Counted from the stretch's first letter, positions 36,000-48,293 are shown. The stretch is 64,000 nucleotides of DNA from Margaritifera margaritifera (GCA_029931535.1 JAQPZY010001684.1:3039001-3103000), one strand, 5' to 3'. Numbers and translations: made by a program. Notes: generated by a model from the sequence alone, not told the origin.

Positions 36000-37620
36000 C
36001 TTAAAGCTAATTCCTGTCGCCGAACTTCAAAATGATATGGTATCGGGGATATTTTTGCATATTAGGTACCGCCTGTCCTCTAAGCAACGAGCCTGCATCT
36101 TTGGTCGTGTCCGAAGTTACCTTGGTACGTACCAGATGGTCATTGGGATCATTGGGTCTACGAAACCCAACCACAGAAACTTCTTAAAAAAATGTCCTTT
36201 AGAGGTTCGGAACATTCAGTCAGTGTCAATTCTTCCGAATGATCTGTTGTACGTTTGGGGCCTCGGGTTGGTAAGTAAACACCAAGTGGATATATTTGTT
36301 GACTTTCTTGGTTTTATATTTCAAGAGGGTATTTCTATCGAGGAATCTAGTTTTGTTCATAGCCTCGTGAATGTATTTCCTTCTGTATCCTCTCCTCATA
36401 AGCTAACCCTTGAGCTCCCTTAGTAATATTTAAAGGTAGCTGGACTGGAACGGATTCGTTGGGTCAGAACCTACCATAAGGACGATTTGTTATTACGCGA
36501 TTGGGTTGGCATCTTATGGAGATTAGGTATTGGTGACAGTCCCGTGGTTTGCAGTACAAGTCAGTTTCTGCGTTCCCTTCCCAGAGGATAGATTGGGTAT
36601 ACAAGAAGACATTAGACCTGTTTGATGACTCCGACCTAAATTTTAGGGTGGAAGTCATTGACGAATTTAAAAAATAATTTGAAATTATGGTCCGTATCGA
36701 TCCATTTTGATTCTACATCGTCAATAAATCTACAGCAGTTTAGAGATCTCTGGGGTGCCTCATTGAGGAACCTTTATTCGAGCCCTCTCATGAATATATT
36801 GGCATACGAAGGTGCCATTTTAGTACCATTTCAGTTCCATTGACTCGAAAGAAGTGTTGATTTTTGGACACAAAAGTTTGGCCAAATAGTCAGTTGGAGA
36901 AATATTAGCCCGATTATCTCATGCTTTTTAGCAGGCTTGGATTCCCTCCTTGTGCAGGATGCTAGCATATAAGGAACAGAAATCCATAGTGACAAGGAGA
37001 GTGTTATCTGGAAGGTTAGTGTTCAGTATTGCGGTAAGGTTGTCGGTAGTATCTTCAATGTATGAGGACAGTATTTCTACAAAAGGGCGAAAGTGATAGT
37101 CACCGAATTCAGATTTCTTTCATTTGGGATGGTTGTTTCCAGAAATGATCGGCCTCCCTGTGTTCCTTTCCTTATTAGTCTTAAGAAGTAAGTAAAATCT
37201 CTGTGGTTTAGTGTCAACTGGTAGAAGGTAAGTCAGTGTTTTGTCATCAATGTGTCTGCTCTGTACGTACCTTTTAGTGTCTAATACACGATTTCAGCGT
37301 GTGCAGGTGTTGGGTTATTACTAAGTTTCTTTTCATAAACCTCGTGTCTGAGTTTTGGCTGTTTCCTTCTTCGATGTAGTGACGTACTCATGACAGCAAC
37401 GGTGGACTCCATTTCTTCTGGCTTGATGACAATATCTTCCCTCTCGGTCAGTTTTTTATGTTACTGTATCTGTTGTTAAATTGCCTTTATGTATGGTTTA
37501 ATTTGCGAATAAATGTTATTTTCCACAGCTGACAAGAATGCCTCTAGGGCTGGAACTTGAGAGATGAAACATAATCGCTTTTCTTTGCGGATCTATTGGA
37601 CACATCGTGACTGGAATTGG
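36000..37620 (-). pseudogene. Penelope-like retroelement reverse transcriptase relic
   Basis: Minus-strand blocks in order: DIVIKPEEMESTVAVM near 37440 (matches IKPADKGxxVVV), RFYLLLKTNKERNTGRPIIS near 37180 (matches LPKxHK...GRPIVS), LSSYIEDTTDNL and LLVTMDFCSLYASILHKEGI near 37000 (matches DVxSLYTNIPHxEG), then NGTEMVPK...MPIYS near 36810 (the GTAMG...YAN block). CRFIDDV-like residues follow near 36725, and DLYCKPRDCHQYL near 36520 (the TDxYxKPTDxxxYL block). A weaker C-terminal region runs to about 36000. This order is specific to Penelope-like elements. At least five frameshifts or stops are present; no intact GIY-YIG endonuclease is recognised. Confidence 0.8.
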
Positions 37621-37790
37621 TCCAACATGGTCATTAAACATTTCCTCGATTCATATTCTACGTGCAGAACTCTCGAAGCCTTCTTTCAAATCGAAAACAT
37701 TGTACGATTTGGACCGCGGACAAAAGTTGAGACCTTTTGAAGAGAAGACTTACGTTAGAGTCAGACAATCAAATTTTTTCAGTTTCTAAT

Positions 37791-37995
37791 AGGGGAGCTT
37801 CTGGTAACTCAGTTGGTAGAGCGCCGGACTCATTATCCAAGGGTTCGATACCCGCCAATGTCATCCCGGGTCAGCTGCCTCAGTGCGTCCTTGAGAAAGA
37901 CACTTAGATTCCATTTCCTCGGCATGATAAAGCCTATCTTGTGTTAAAAGTGCCATTGAAAACCAGCAAACACATAGTTTCTAATAAACTCGATG
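37791..37995 (+). mobile_element. tRNA-derived SINE (family 1, copy A)
   Basis: The head reads like a tRNA: A-box region AACTCAGTTGGTAGAGCG (37805-37823) and B-box GGGTTCGATACCC (37841-37853). A non-tRNA body follows (CTCAGTGCGTCCTTGAGAAA and an AAAACCAGCAAACA block) that also occurs in a minus-strand copy at 55.7-55.9 kb. Sharing of the body shows this is a SINE, not a tRNA gene. The tail position is approximate. Confidence 0.75.
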
Positions 37996-38359
37996 TATCA
38001 ATGCCCTACATTGAGAGGGTCATTGACCGGTTGTGGGGAACAGTGACATTACCGACAGACAACACATCTGATTACCTATTTCCACCTCGTCAAAATTTCC
38101 TTTTTGCGATTGAAATATAACGAAATTTTGAACATAAAAAATTTGAAAGCAAGCAAGATGATGGGGTCATTTATTTTTAATCTGGTGTGTATAAAACCCA
38201 CTAAAACGCAAGCTTAATACTTGGATTTTTTCACGAAACTGCCATTAATTATCAGTTATGATAGACGTGGGCCTCATTGTCAGTGTTAACATGCAGTTTT
38301 GCAGAGAGGGATTTCCTAACTAAACTTTCTATTATTTTATTCTTCCTTACTAGAAATAT
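37996..38359. other. Non-coding stretch
   Basis: No gene or repeat signature recognised between the SINE and the next LINE relic. Confidence 0.45.
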
Positions 38360-39700
38360 GAAACTGTGTCAAAAGTGTTTAGGAGATGGGATAAAACCAA
38401 AAACAAACTCTTTGCAAACAATATTGACAGAGCAAAGATCTGACCTATTGAAAATATAACAAACGATTCAATATGTGCCGATTCTCCCGACCAGGAAATA
38501 TTTGATACAATATTTTGCATGATTTCCGATGTATTTAAAGTATCTGCTGAGGAAACGTTTGGTTTTGGAGAAATATCTAGTAAAGTTAAGGACACGCAAA
38601 GTAAATGGTTTGGTAAGGAATTCAAGTGCCAGGCGTAAGTACCAATTAGCAAGAAAGATTGCACCGATCGACATGAAAATTGAATTAGAAACTGAACTAA
38701 ACAGCGAAGTCGACTGTATAAAAATAATAAAGCATAAGTTTAATAGCAAATACAAGGCTAATATTAACGATAATCAAAGAAAGCTTTCTACGTCAGACCC
38801 AAAGCAATATTGGAAAGCAATATTGGAAAGTAATTAATAGCATTGGAAAAACTAATAAATGTGATGGATATAGGCATTATTGTGTTTTATGGATACTTCA
38901 AAGATCTTGATCAGGCTTTGGATTACAATGAAAATGGGGATTATAATACAACAATATCTACTCAAAATTATATATTAAATTGATCTATTACTGTTGAGGA
39001 AGTACACAAAGTAATTCAAAGTCTTCAATAATAAAACTGTGGTTATGCACGATGTCATTAATGAGTATATCAAAGTACTAAACTGTTTTCCATTTATATA
39101 CTTCCTTTCAAAATCTAGTTATAGACAGTGGCATTATCCCACTGTCGTGGGTTATTGGGTTAATGCAACCAATATATATATAAATAAAAGTGATAAAAAT
39201 CTTCCCTCGAAAAACTGATCTAATACACTATTGAGTTGGTTTGGAAAATTGTTTAGCTATATTTTAAATGCAAGACTTGCGTACTATTTAGAAACAACTA
39301 GTATTTTAAAATAAAATCAATCTGGTTTTAGAAAAGAAAAGAACTTTATTGTCAACTCATGTCTAACAATAGACATATGAGATTCAGTACAAATACAAAT
39401 TATTAATGGTGATGGTAAAGCGTATTGAGAAAGCTAGAATAAATAATGGTAGAAAGAGGTATATTCTGATCAATTTTTTGAATATACATAGCAAAATGGG
39501 AAGAAAATATATAATACACATAGCTATTTTGAGTTTACATGGGAACAGATTGGTTGAAATATTAGTTCTATAATTTTACTTAATCAAAAAAGTTCGTTAA
39601 CATTTGTATTACTTAGCAACCCACTAAAGTAGTATGTAAAGGATCTACATGTTTCCTTCAACAGATGTAACTATACAATGAAAAATCCTTACTTTAAGTT
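38360..39700 (+). pseudogene. LINE ORF2 relic (linker and RT domain)
   Basis: Scattered plus-strand pieces: a linker near 38540-38840 with SKWFGKEF and DPKQYWKAI, then SGIIPLSWVIGLMQPIY near 39130 and LLSWFGKLFSYILNARLAYY near 39230. NQSGFRK follows near 39320. These match the RT-0 to RT-2 region of non-LTR elements (SGxxPxxWxxGxxxPIYKxK, LLSxxGKLF, QxGFR). Weak remnants run to about 39700. No catalytic motif is visible. It may be the same family as the 11-15 kb copy. Confidence 0.7.
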
Positions 39701-40430
39701 TACTGAATCAATATGATCCTTGCTAATTCTGTTTTCCGAATTCATGTTTTCGCGAATCCTATGGTGTTACAGTCATTGTTCATTCGTTTTAGCAGCTTTA
39801 GTGTGTCTCTACTCAGAAGAAAGCCATAGTTGTTTAGGAATTATGTACCTATTATGGATATCTTACTTATTTCATTTTCTTATTATTATTTATTTCATGA
39901 ATATTATATGTTTCAGGAATCATGCCATTTTCTGAGATATTACAACATTGGTCCCAGTCCTTGTTCATCAACTCATTTACGAAGTTTACTCTTTTTTGTT
40001 AAAAAATTGGTCTGTTTAGCCTTATTGTGGAGAAAACTCACAGAAAAATACAATAAATCATGGAATATGATGTATGGGGTATGATTTTGGAGAAAAATCT
40101 GAGAAACATAACAAAAGCTCTTTGAAATGTCATAAATTTGGAATATGATTGATCACGCACATCCATTAGTTTTACTCCTTATTTAGTTCATTACTGACAG
40201 ATTGTTAATCTATTTCTATTAAAAAAATCGATAGGATTCCATAGATGATACAATCGAAATTTGTAATTAGACCAATACTTGGGATGTTTTAGCATGTATG
40301 AGTAATTAGAGATTATATTATACCTTTAACAAGCTCGAATCCATTTAAAAAGAACGAACTTAATTGTACTTATTTGCGTACCGTATATACATGTACTTGC
40401 ATACAAGTGAAGTCCAAATGCACACTGCAC
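39701..40430. other. Non-coding stretch with a diverged duplication partner at 40.9-41.2 kb
   Basis: The segments about 39700-39880 and 40960-41150 share blocks in order (ATAGAATCAATATGAT/TGAATCAATATGATCC, TTCATACATTGTAACAGCTTTA/TTCATTCGTTTTAGCAGCTTTA, TCTCTACTCAGAAGAAAG). They are therefore copies of one older repeat about 1.2 kb apart. No coding function seen. Confidence 0.5.
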
Positions 40431-40600
40431 AGACCTAGATCTACTGTTGCATAATGCGCCGGCAGATCTGGGTATATGCAGTTTGTTAGAAGTAATCAGT
40501 AGGACAAACAACATAGACCCTGATCAGGGTCTATGTTGTTTGCAGCTGAACTAGACTTATAAGCGAGTATAGACGGTACTTAAATTGTTGTGACGCAAGT
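40431..40600. repeat. Interspersed repeat carrying a 38-bp perfect palindrome at 40505-40542
   Basis: Positions 40505-40542 form an uninterrupted 38-bp palindrome centred on TGATCA. Flanks GATCTACTGTTGCATAATGCG (40439) and CTTATAAGCGAGTATAGACGG (40556) match a second locus at 60.8-60.9 kb in order, where the palindrome-bearing middle is missing. This is one repeat family with an inserted or expanded palindromic core at this copy. Confidence 0.75.
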
Positions 40601-40675
40601 AACTGCCACGACCATAGGCACAATCGGGCAGAGTTACAATTTGTATAGGATCTTTTTTTATTCAACATAGTTAAG

Positions 40676-40927
40676 AGGGACCCCGGGTGGCCGAGTGGTC
40701 TAAGGGTATCGCCTTTACAGATCACTGACATTTCGTCTCTGTCCGCGTGGGTTTGAGTCTCGACTCGGCCAACGTGAGTATGTGAGAAAGCTTGCCAGTA
40801 GCTTCCTGTGGGTCGGTGGTTCTTCCTGGGGTTTTTCCGGGTTATTCCTCCACCAAATATGCTGGCCGCCATGTATAGCCTATCATGTGCTGAAAAATGA
40901 CTTTAAACCACAAAACCACAACCAAAC
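40676..40927 (+). mobile_element. tRNA-derived SINE (family 2, Leu/Ser-tRNA-like head)
   Basis: The head has GGTGGCCGAGTGGTCTAAG (40687-40705, A box) and GGGTTTGAGTCTCGAC (40749-40764, B box) with a long variable region, like a Leu or Ser tRNA. A body follows with GGGTTTTTCCGGGTTATTCC and CACCAAATATGCTGGCCGCC and an A/C-rich tail (ACCACAAAACCACAACCAAA). The body and tail make it a SINE, not a tRNA gene. Confidence 0.75.
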
Positions 40928-41322
40928 AATCAACATAGTTTCGTTTTATGAAAATCCTGACTTTAATTTGATAGAATCAATATGATATGTGTTAAATGTC
41001 ATAAAATATCCCAAATATTACAACATGTTCCGAAATCAAGTATTAGTGAATCCTTCTAAGTATAGTATATGGTCACAGTTCATACATTGTAACAGCTTTA
41101 TTGTTTCTCTACTCAGAAGAAAGTCACAGTTGTTTATGAATTGTGTACTTTTCCGGGATAGCCTGTTTCCATGTCCTTGCTCGTCAACTTTTACTAACAA
41201 ATTAGGTCATTTCCTCTACGTAATAAACCCAAAAATGCTTTGGTCCTAATTGTTTTAGAATTGTTCCCCGCGATTGTCCGTGATCCCGGTTCGCAAAAAG
41301 TCAGTGACTAGTGACGTTGGCT

Positions 41323-41392
41323 GTGGGTGAAAAACTTACGTATTTTCACTCGTGGCTTCGCCACTCGTCAAAATACTGAGTTTTTCACCCAC
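41323..41392. repeat. 70-bp hairpin
   Basis: Arm GTGGGTGAAAAACT at 41323-41336 is matched inverted at 41379-41392. Complementarity continues through ATTTTCACTCGTGGC to a 3-base loop, with a few mismatches. Its position beside a poorly conserved repeat suggests a MITE or foldback. Confidence 0.75.
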
Positions 41393-41459
41393 TCGCTGAA
41401 ATATATCCGTTATTCACTCGTTTCAAGCAAATATCCTCTCTATTTTTTCTGAATGAAAA

Positions 41460-42110
41460 CAGAACCTTATTCTATGGCCGAGAAAGGCGTGATGTGCATT
41501 TTAACCCTAAGCATATAATTATATCATTAAATAACCACTGAAAACAGTGTGAACTGCATTATAGATCTATGCTTATTTTGACAAAAACATGCAAACAGTG
41601 AGAACAGATGTGTATTATTGAATAAACATTGCAAAGAGTGTCACTTGCATTTTAAAACTTTGCGTTTTATTTAGGACGAACTTTAACAGTCTGAATTGCA
41701 TTTTTTTACCCATAGTTATTAATGAGGACACATTTGCAACAGTGTAATTTGTATTTTTAAACTTTGCGTTTTACTGAGGACAAACTTTAACAGTCTGAAG
41801 GGCATTTTGGAAACATAGTTAATAATTTGGACACGTTACAACAGTGTAAGGTGCATTTTAAAACTACTTTGCGTATTATTGAGGAAACACTTCAAACAGT
41901 GTAAAGGGCATTTTGGATTTACATTTATTAATGAGGATACAGTACAGAGAGTGTAAAATGCTTTTGGATATATGCGTATTTTAATTCAAGAAACATTCCA
42001 AAGAGTGTCAACTGCATTTTAGATCTTTGCGTATTTCGAGGAAACAGTGCAAACAGTGAGAACTGCCTTTTAAATCTAAGCGTATTAATGAAAAGATAAA
42101 ACACAAAATT
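41460..42110. repeat. Degenerate tandem repeat, about 60-bp unit
   Basis: Blocks of the form AACAGTGTGAACTGCATTTT, TTTGCGTATT and ATTGAGGAAACA recur roughly every 55-62 bases from about 41520 to 42100, with heavy substitution and length change. It looks like an old, no longer homogenised minisatellite. Confidence 0.7.
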
Positions 42111-42287
42111 GCCATCACGCAATGTTTATTAAACAAGGACATTCTTCTCAAACCTTAACTGATGTAAGTATAATGGCTGCAGTGTTGCCATGGCCAGGAC
42201 CCAAGAGAATAGACGTACTGCCTACAGAAACAGTATTCCAATGAGTCTATTCTGACACTGTGATGCAAGCCCCTCCAAGCAAAGAAT

Positions 42288-42291
<4 letters not shown>

Positions 42292-42358
<67 letters not shown>

Positions 42359-42361
42359 GAG
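42292..42361. repeat. (GA)n microsatellite
   Basis: About 70 bases of GA repeat with one GG interruption. The adjacent minus-strand frame at 42222-42479 is mostly this repeat and is not treated as coding. Confidence 0.95.
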
Positions 42362-42708
42362 AAGGTTCCCAAACTGGGACGTCACAACTAACATGATGCC
42401 CTTGTCTTTCCGATATTAGGTGGGCTGGACAATCGCCATCTTCAGCTAGGGTCGAATGGATCCCTCTTTGTGGATCCATTTATTTATCTATCCCTGCTCC
42501 CATCCCTTTACTGGTAAGTAGATAGACCTAACACCTAGGCCAAATGGACATCGGATCCGTACCAGCACCCAAGTTTCCCGCCATTGCGACGGTCCCGAAT
42601 TTATTTGAGAACAAGAATAAAATAGGCACAATTAAGTAAAGTTTTGAGGATAAACAGTCCCTCCAGTTGTTCTAATCCATACACCTCGTGAAAATTTCAC
42701 TGAATAAG

Positions 42709-42881
42709 CATGGGCGTCCGCGGGGGGTGGGAGGTGGGGGTGGGTGGAATCCCCGGATTTTGTAAAAATCCATTGTGTTGTATATAAATATATCCCTTTG
42801 ATTTTGGCTCTTCCCCCCCCCCCCCCGAATTATGGCTTGACCCTCCCCCCCCCCCCGGAAAAATTCCTGCGGACGCCCATG
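42709..42881. mobile_element. hAT-type MITE, 173 bp, with exact 8-bp target duplication
   Basis: Terminal inverted repeats CATGGGCGTCCGC (42709-42721) and GCGGACGCCCATG (42869-42881) are perfect. The flanks TGAATAAG at 42701-42708 and 42882-42889 are identical 8-bp target duplications. An 8-bp duplication is the hallmark of the hAT superfamily. The interior is non-coding with C-runs at about 42811-42857. The exact ends suggest relatively recent insertion. Confidence 0.85.
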
Positions 42882-42889
42882 TGAATAAG

Positions 42890-44193
42890 ATGTACAAATA
42901 AAATATGGGCAGTAGACAAACTATATATAGAGGATATTTTCTTTTCACACGTTAATATCGGATATATTTCATCGTGTGGTACAAAAACGTGATATTTTAA
43001 CAAGTGGCGGTATCTGGTATTTACGCAGGAATAGAAAATTGTCTTTCTATTATATACCAGACTTGCTCCAGAATCGAAGCTTATAAGATTAAACTCGCTC
43101 TTCAGCACCCCACCCCCTTTTCGTAAATTCACCTCACTTTCATAGGCTGATCACACAAGTATCGGTGACTTAAGAGAGCGATAGGATTGGGATGACCTAA
43201 TTTGTCGCAGTAAATTGCATTTTTGTTGGTTTTTTTTACAATTGTTAATATTAATTTGACCACAAAGCAAGTCCAATTCAATAGCGTTTCATAGCGGGTT
43301 TATCACTGTTGTCAAGAAAGTAAGGGGAAAAAACTTCATAGAGACCGGAACGGCGTCGAGACAAATTTCTTCAACAAAGATTAATTTCCATGTCTGAAAT
43401 GTAACGTAGTTTCTAATTATTTATTCTAGCTCACAAAGTGCTCGTTTTTGTTGCTTAGGGTATAACTTCTGTAGGCGCACACAATCTAGCGTCGCGTGGC
43501 ATGATGGAAAATCTTATATTGTCACATGTGAAAATATAAGGATATATTTTTCACATCTGAAAATATAGGATGGAAAAAAATATGAAAAATATTTCGCCCA
43601 TAAGTTTCTATATTTCACACTTAGGTATATAATAAAAAACGGTATCATGTTATGTTAGTTTTGAATCTCCATATGCTATGATAAATCACAAAAAAATTCC
43701 AAAGAATGATATTCATGGTAAGTCAGTCATATTTCGAAGTTACTGCAGAATCTTCTTGGAAGGAGTTACTTGGTTTTGTGGTGTCTGATATTAAAATTTT
43801 GAAATGTTAAAGTCTTTCACTGAAAAACACAGAGCGCCAATGAATTTTACAACAACAAATGAGACAGTCCTGTGAAATATTTATTATAACAATGAACAAA
43901 TCTTTACATTTTTCAGACAATGTGAACATATTTTAGGAATGGTGTGGAAGGTACATTATGAATATACATTGTTGATTGTGATTTTACGTAGTAGTTTATT
44001 TCAGGGTCTCACGTAACGTAAATTACATTCACCCCTCTCTTCTTCCGATGCTCATAACTCCAATTCCGAAAACGCCTGAGTCCAGATGTTTTGACTGTAT
44101 ATTCACGCAAGGATAATTCGGACACAAAACAGAAAATTATATGATTTTTCTCACTTCTTTCTTTTTGCATTTTCTTTTTCTTTTAATTGGAAC
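42890..44193. other. Non-coding stretch
   Basis: No gene recognised. Short near-palindromic blocks containing TCACATGTGAAAATATA and TTTTTCACATCTGAAAATATA occur near 43520-43570. Confidence 0.45.
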
Positions 44194-44350
44194 TCTATTC
44201 TGAGAATGGGTTTTCAGATGAATCTGCAATATTTTGATTCCAATGAGTCTATTCTGAGAATGGGTTTTCAGATGAATCTGCAATATTTTGATTCCAATGA
44301 GTTATCTTTTCTTAAAAACAATCAATGAGTTATCTTTTCTTGAAAGCAAT
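44194..44350. repeat. 54-bp duplication followed by a 26-bp duplication
   Basis: A 54-base unit starting TCTATTCTGAGAATGGGTTT occurs at 44194 and 44248. The junction block CAATGAGTTATCTTTTCTT is then repeated at about 44296 and 44322. Nearly identical copies imply recent slippage. Confidence 0.85.
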
Positions 44351-45189
44351 GATAAAATATTGTAACAGCTACTAAATCATGTGTTTCCATACATATTACA
44401 AATTTTACATGTAAAAAAAAGGGTTGTGACCCTTAAAAGCATAAACACCTCGAAACCTGAACGATTAATCTTCTTATGTTAGAGCGCAAATATATTTTAT
44501 ATTCCTTTTCTAGAAATGCATGTATGTAAGAAGATTGAATTACCTCTACCAAATAACGACTAATGGAGTAAGAACAACTGGTTCACTTTTCTTTACGAAT
44601 CTCCAACTTGATGACACTAGGATAAAATACTTTTTATATGTCATGAAAATTTAATTGTAATTGTCGAGAAACCAGAAAGAAATCAGTATAAGATCAATTT
44701 ACTGGGGAAAGAATTAAATGAAAAATGACCTGTTATATCAGGCCCGCTTTTTAAAAAACGTTTTCTTTTACCAAAAAATTCCAACTAATGCTCATGAGTC
44801 CAGTTTAAATGCAATACCTATATTGTAGCTTTGTCATTGAAATTTGTCATGCCTCTAGGAGAAACTGAGCCACAAACATTTCGAAATGTTCTTTAATATA
44901 ATTATATATTCAAACATACAATGTTGTATCCAGGGATAGGTGCTTTCCTCCCTGTTTGGTATATGAGTGTCAATTTGTAATTATAATTTCATTATGCAGC
45001 TTGCATTTCTAAATAGAAATTCAATGGTTTTGTGCATTTAGCTGAGTATTAATTTCCGCTTGCTTATTGAGTTTTGTTCCCATGTTCCCGTGCCCTTACC
45101 TTTAACTTTGTTCCATCCTTTTTGAGGGATGAGCCCAGTGCCGAGTGGATTAGAGCAAAAGTGCATGAGAGCTAGGCCCTGGAACAGGT
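44351..45189. other. Non-coding stretch
   Basis: AT-rich sequence with no recognisable gene or element. Confidence 0.5.
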
Positions 45190-45380
45190 GGAACATGATA
45201 GCTCAGTACGTAGAGTCTCTGACGCGTAGCCAGTGAGTCACAAGTTCGAGCCTCAGTGCCGACAGGCTGCTTCGAGTACCACTGAGCAACGTACAGTGCC
45301 TCAGCTCAACTTGTTAGAACTGTTGCTTGTGGCAAAAATAGCTGATAACAAATACTATTACTTGTCGAAAAGGAAAAGTC
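45190..45380 (+). mobile_element. tRNA-derived SINE (family 3)
   Basis: A-box TAGCTCAGTACGTAGAG (45199-45215) and B-box GTTCGAGCCTC (45244-45254) in tRNA spacing. A body follows with CCACTGAGCAACGTACAGTG and a tail with ATAGCTGATAACAAATACTA. The tRNA part has decayed stems and a long body, which argues against a real tRNA gene. Confidence 0.6.
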
Positions 45381-48274
45381 ACGTTAAATAAAGACTATCA
45401 ATGACGCAGATATAATGCTTGTTTCATATTTAAGTTTGGAACTGTAAGCTTGAACCCGAGTTAAAATCTCAAAATGTTTCGAGAACGCAGCACAAGGTTT
45501 TGGAGTAAAACTTTTCCATTTGCAAGAGTGATCTAGTTCATTTGATTCCTATGAAAACCCAGTTTTTCCAGGATTTGTAAAAATCCAATTGTTTAAGCAC
45601 ACCATGAAAGGTCTTATACTCATTGCTGTTGGCATACGTAACTGGCCCAGAAATATTTGATGTTTTCATAATTTATTTCAAATGTGTTCTTCTATGTGTT
45701 CTATTATGATATTATCAAAGTGTACCTTCTGTCTACGTAGATTAAGCAGGATCTTAGATGGGTGTTTATTTCAGATGAAATTTAAGAAACGAGTCGAATA
45801 ATTTCTATATTCGGAATGCCTTGGTGAGCAACAGATTGAAATGATTCAACGAGTTTCATAAATTTAATTTAAAATGAGCACAAATTAACATTCTATTTAT
45901 CACATGACCAAATATACATATTTTATTTGACCAAATCGCAAAATAGTGAAGTGAAATTACTTTGAAATACATTTGGATGCTTCGGTAGTTACGCATTTCC
46001 TTTTCATGACGTTATGACGTCATTTGTGACGTCATGATGTGTTATTTACACGTGTTTCATACAGGAAATTATGATATGGGTATATTAACGTAACAAACAC
46101 ATTAGTCATGTGATACAACCAAATTCTGACTTGGTATTAATAACCTTGTTGCTTTGTGCCATGATCAGTAGTATAGATGAGTACATGTTCCATGCGCATT
46201 GCTGTATTTACAGAAGGGATCATTTCAAAAATAGATATCATGAAAACAGTTTTGTATGATAAATAATCTCATGTAGTAAAATGCACTGCTTGAGCCTGTC
46301 AACGTACTCTAACACAATGATAATTGATTATGGCGAAGAAAAATATTTTCCAAATTAAAATGTTCTGCCCAAAGAATATTTGACACAATCCAGGTGCTGT
46401 CTGTACTGCATGACCAGTTCATGAACAGGCTGACATGTCCTTAATGCAGGTCAATTCAAGGTACAGAACAGTAAACAATGCTATATGTATACACCTGTAT
46501 GAGCTCAACTTGACTGTGTTAGGAAGTGGACTCGTCTCACGTTTACTGTGACCACATTTTGACAATTTAAATGTAGATAACAAATAACAAAAAGAAAATT
46601 AGTTGATGATTCAATAATAACAACAACAACAATAACAACAGCAACAAAAATTCTCTTGTAGTTACGTACTCCTACTAGACTAACTACTGAGGTATTCAAA
46701 GTTTGCTACACAAATTAAACTTTGAAAAAAGGTGGAAAATTGGGTTATAATTGGAATCAAACAGATAATAAGTCCGTCTTAGCTTATTATCATCGGCTGA
46801 TATTTGCGTTATCAGGGTTCGTATCCTATTAATTACACACACACACACACAGACACACACACACAGACACACACGTATATATGTAGGGGGGGGGGGTGAG
46901 TGAGATTTATTATAACTGCGACACTCCATACGAAAAAAGTGATTAAAATGATAATTTACGAATATTTATTCCAAACAAGAAATGGATTCTTTTGTTAGCG
47001 ATTAAGTCAAAATGGAATGAGCAAATAAGTCTGGCATGGTGATCAAATTTACTTAAAAAGAATAATAATTGCAAAGTGCTTCAGAAAACTGAAATTACAA
47101 TTCATTGAACTTAGTAAGGAAATCCATTTTGACGCATATTTCAATGACTTTGATGTTTCAATGTAGGCATATGATCCGATTATTGACTTCTCCTCGCAGA
47201 GTGCGTATCTATATTGATAAGTTAGCATCTATAATGTGAGGAAAGTGACTTCCAATCATCAAGGCATATTGCACCTTTATTGGCCTTTTGATGTGATTTA
47301 TATCTGTATGAATTGCAAATGAGATGAATGTATGGCGGTTTGAAGTGCATGGGTAATCTAATATATCGCTTTAACAACCTCTTCAAGTGTGATTGATCGT
47401 GGTAATTTACTAGCTATTTGAATATTTCCAAATGCAGCTCATTGAGTATGGCTTTAGGATGATAGAGATTCATTTTCAAATTTTCTAGCCCAAAGTTACA
47501 GAATTTTACTTTACATGTCCAGGTGGAAAACAAAATTATCAGAATTGTTTTATTCAAAAGCAAATTTTGGGAAACAATTTCTGAAGTGCATTCAAGGGAC
47601 ATAGAAAAGATAGACAAAAAAGTATGCTAAGAAACTGGTGAAAGTTCTTTTGGGGAATAAAGACGAATTAGAGTAAGCAAGTTAACGTGAGAAAATCGAT
47701 TAAAACAGTCCATATATGAAATATAAAAAATACATTTGGAAAAAAGGCCAAGAATAGAAAGTTATTCGTTTTGCAAACAAGCCTCAGAACGGCTAAAGAA
47801 AGGAGAGTTGCATTATTCACACCAGTATTTCCAGATGCCGATAAGCTGCAGGAGAACCATTACAACTTTCTGTTGTGTCAACCGTTCCTCTTGCATCCTT
47901 TTTACCCCATGCTATTTTAATTACTGCAGCCATAACACCTGTATTGCTTCATTACAACTTTTAATGGTTCCATCACACCAGAAGACTATATTTCTAATAC
48001 TGACGTGAGCATTTGTAAAGAACAATTTTATTTTGTAATAGCACTTCTCTCCATTTAAGCATGTAAAGTACTATTACGAATTTTGCTGGTAAAAAGGAGT
48101 ATTTACCAGTAGCAAGACCATATACACCACTGTTATGAATATTGCTGGTAAAAATGAATATTTGCTTGTTAAAAGACCAGACAACTTGAATGTTTCCAGT
48201 ACAATTTCAAAATATTTGGAAAAATTCTTCATACTATGAGGATGATCAACATCAGAAAAAATAGAAGAGGGAGA
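45381..48274. other. Non-coding stretch with (CA)n at 46836-46873
   Basis: No coding sequence recognised. Contains a CA tract with GA interruptions, a G-run at 46885-46896, and two TGACGTCA boxes at 46015-46034. It lies immediately 3' of the coiled-coil gene. Short open frames here have no recognisable motifs. Confidence 0.5.
46015..46034. promoter_or_regulatory. Pair of perfect CRE-like palindromes
   Basis: TGACGTCA occurs at 46015-46022 and 46027-46034, separated by four bases. This is the consensus for CREB/ATF factors. It lies about 2.3 kb beyond the 3' end of the coiled-coil gene, with no promoter identified nearby. Confidence 0.3.
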
Positions 48275-48293
48275 ATAATGTTATAACACACAT

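Noticed and set aside
37791..37860. Functional tRNA gene
   Set aside because: The tRNA-like head is followed by a body shared with a second locus, and the stems are imperfect; it is a SINE head.
40676..40770. Functional Leu or Ser tRNA gene
   Set aside because: The variable region is too long and irregular, and a SINE body and tail follow.
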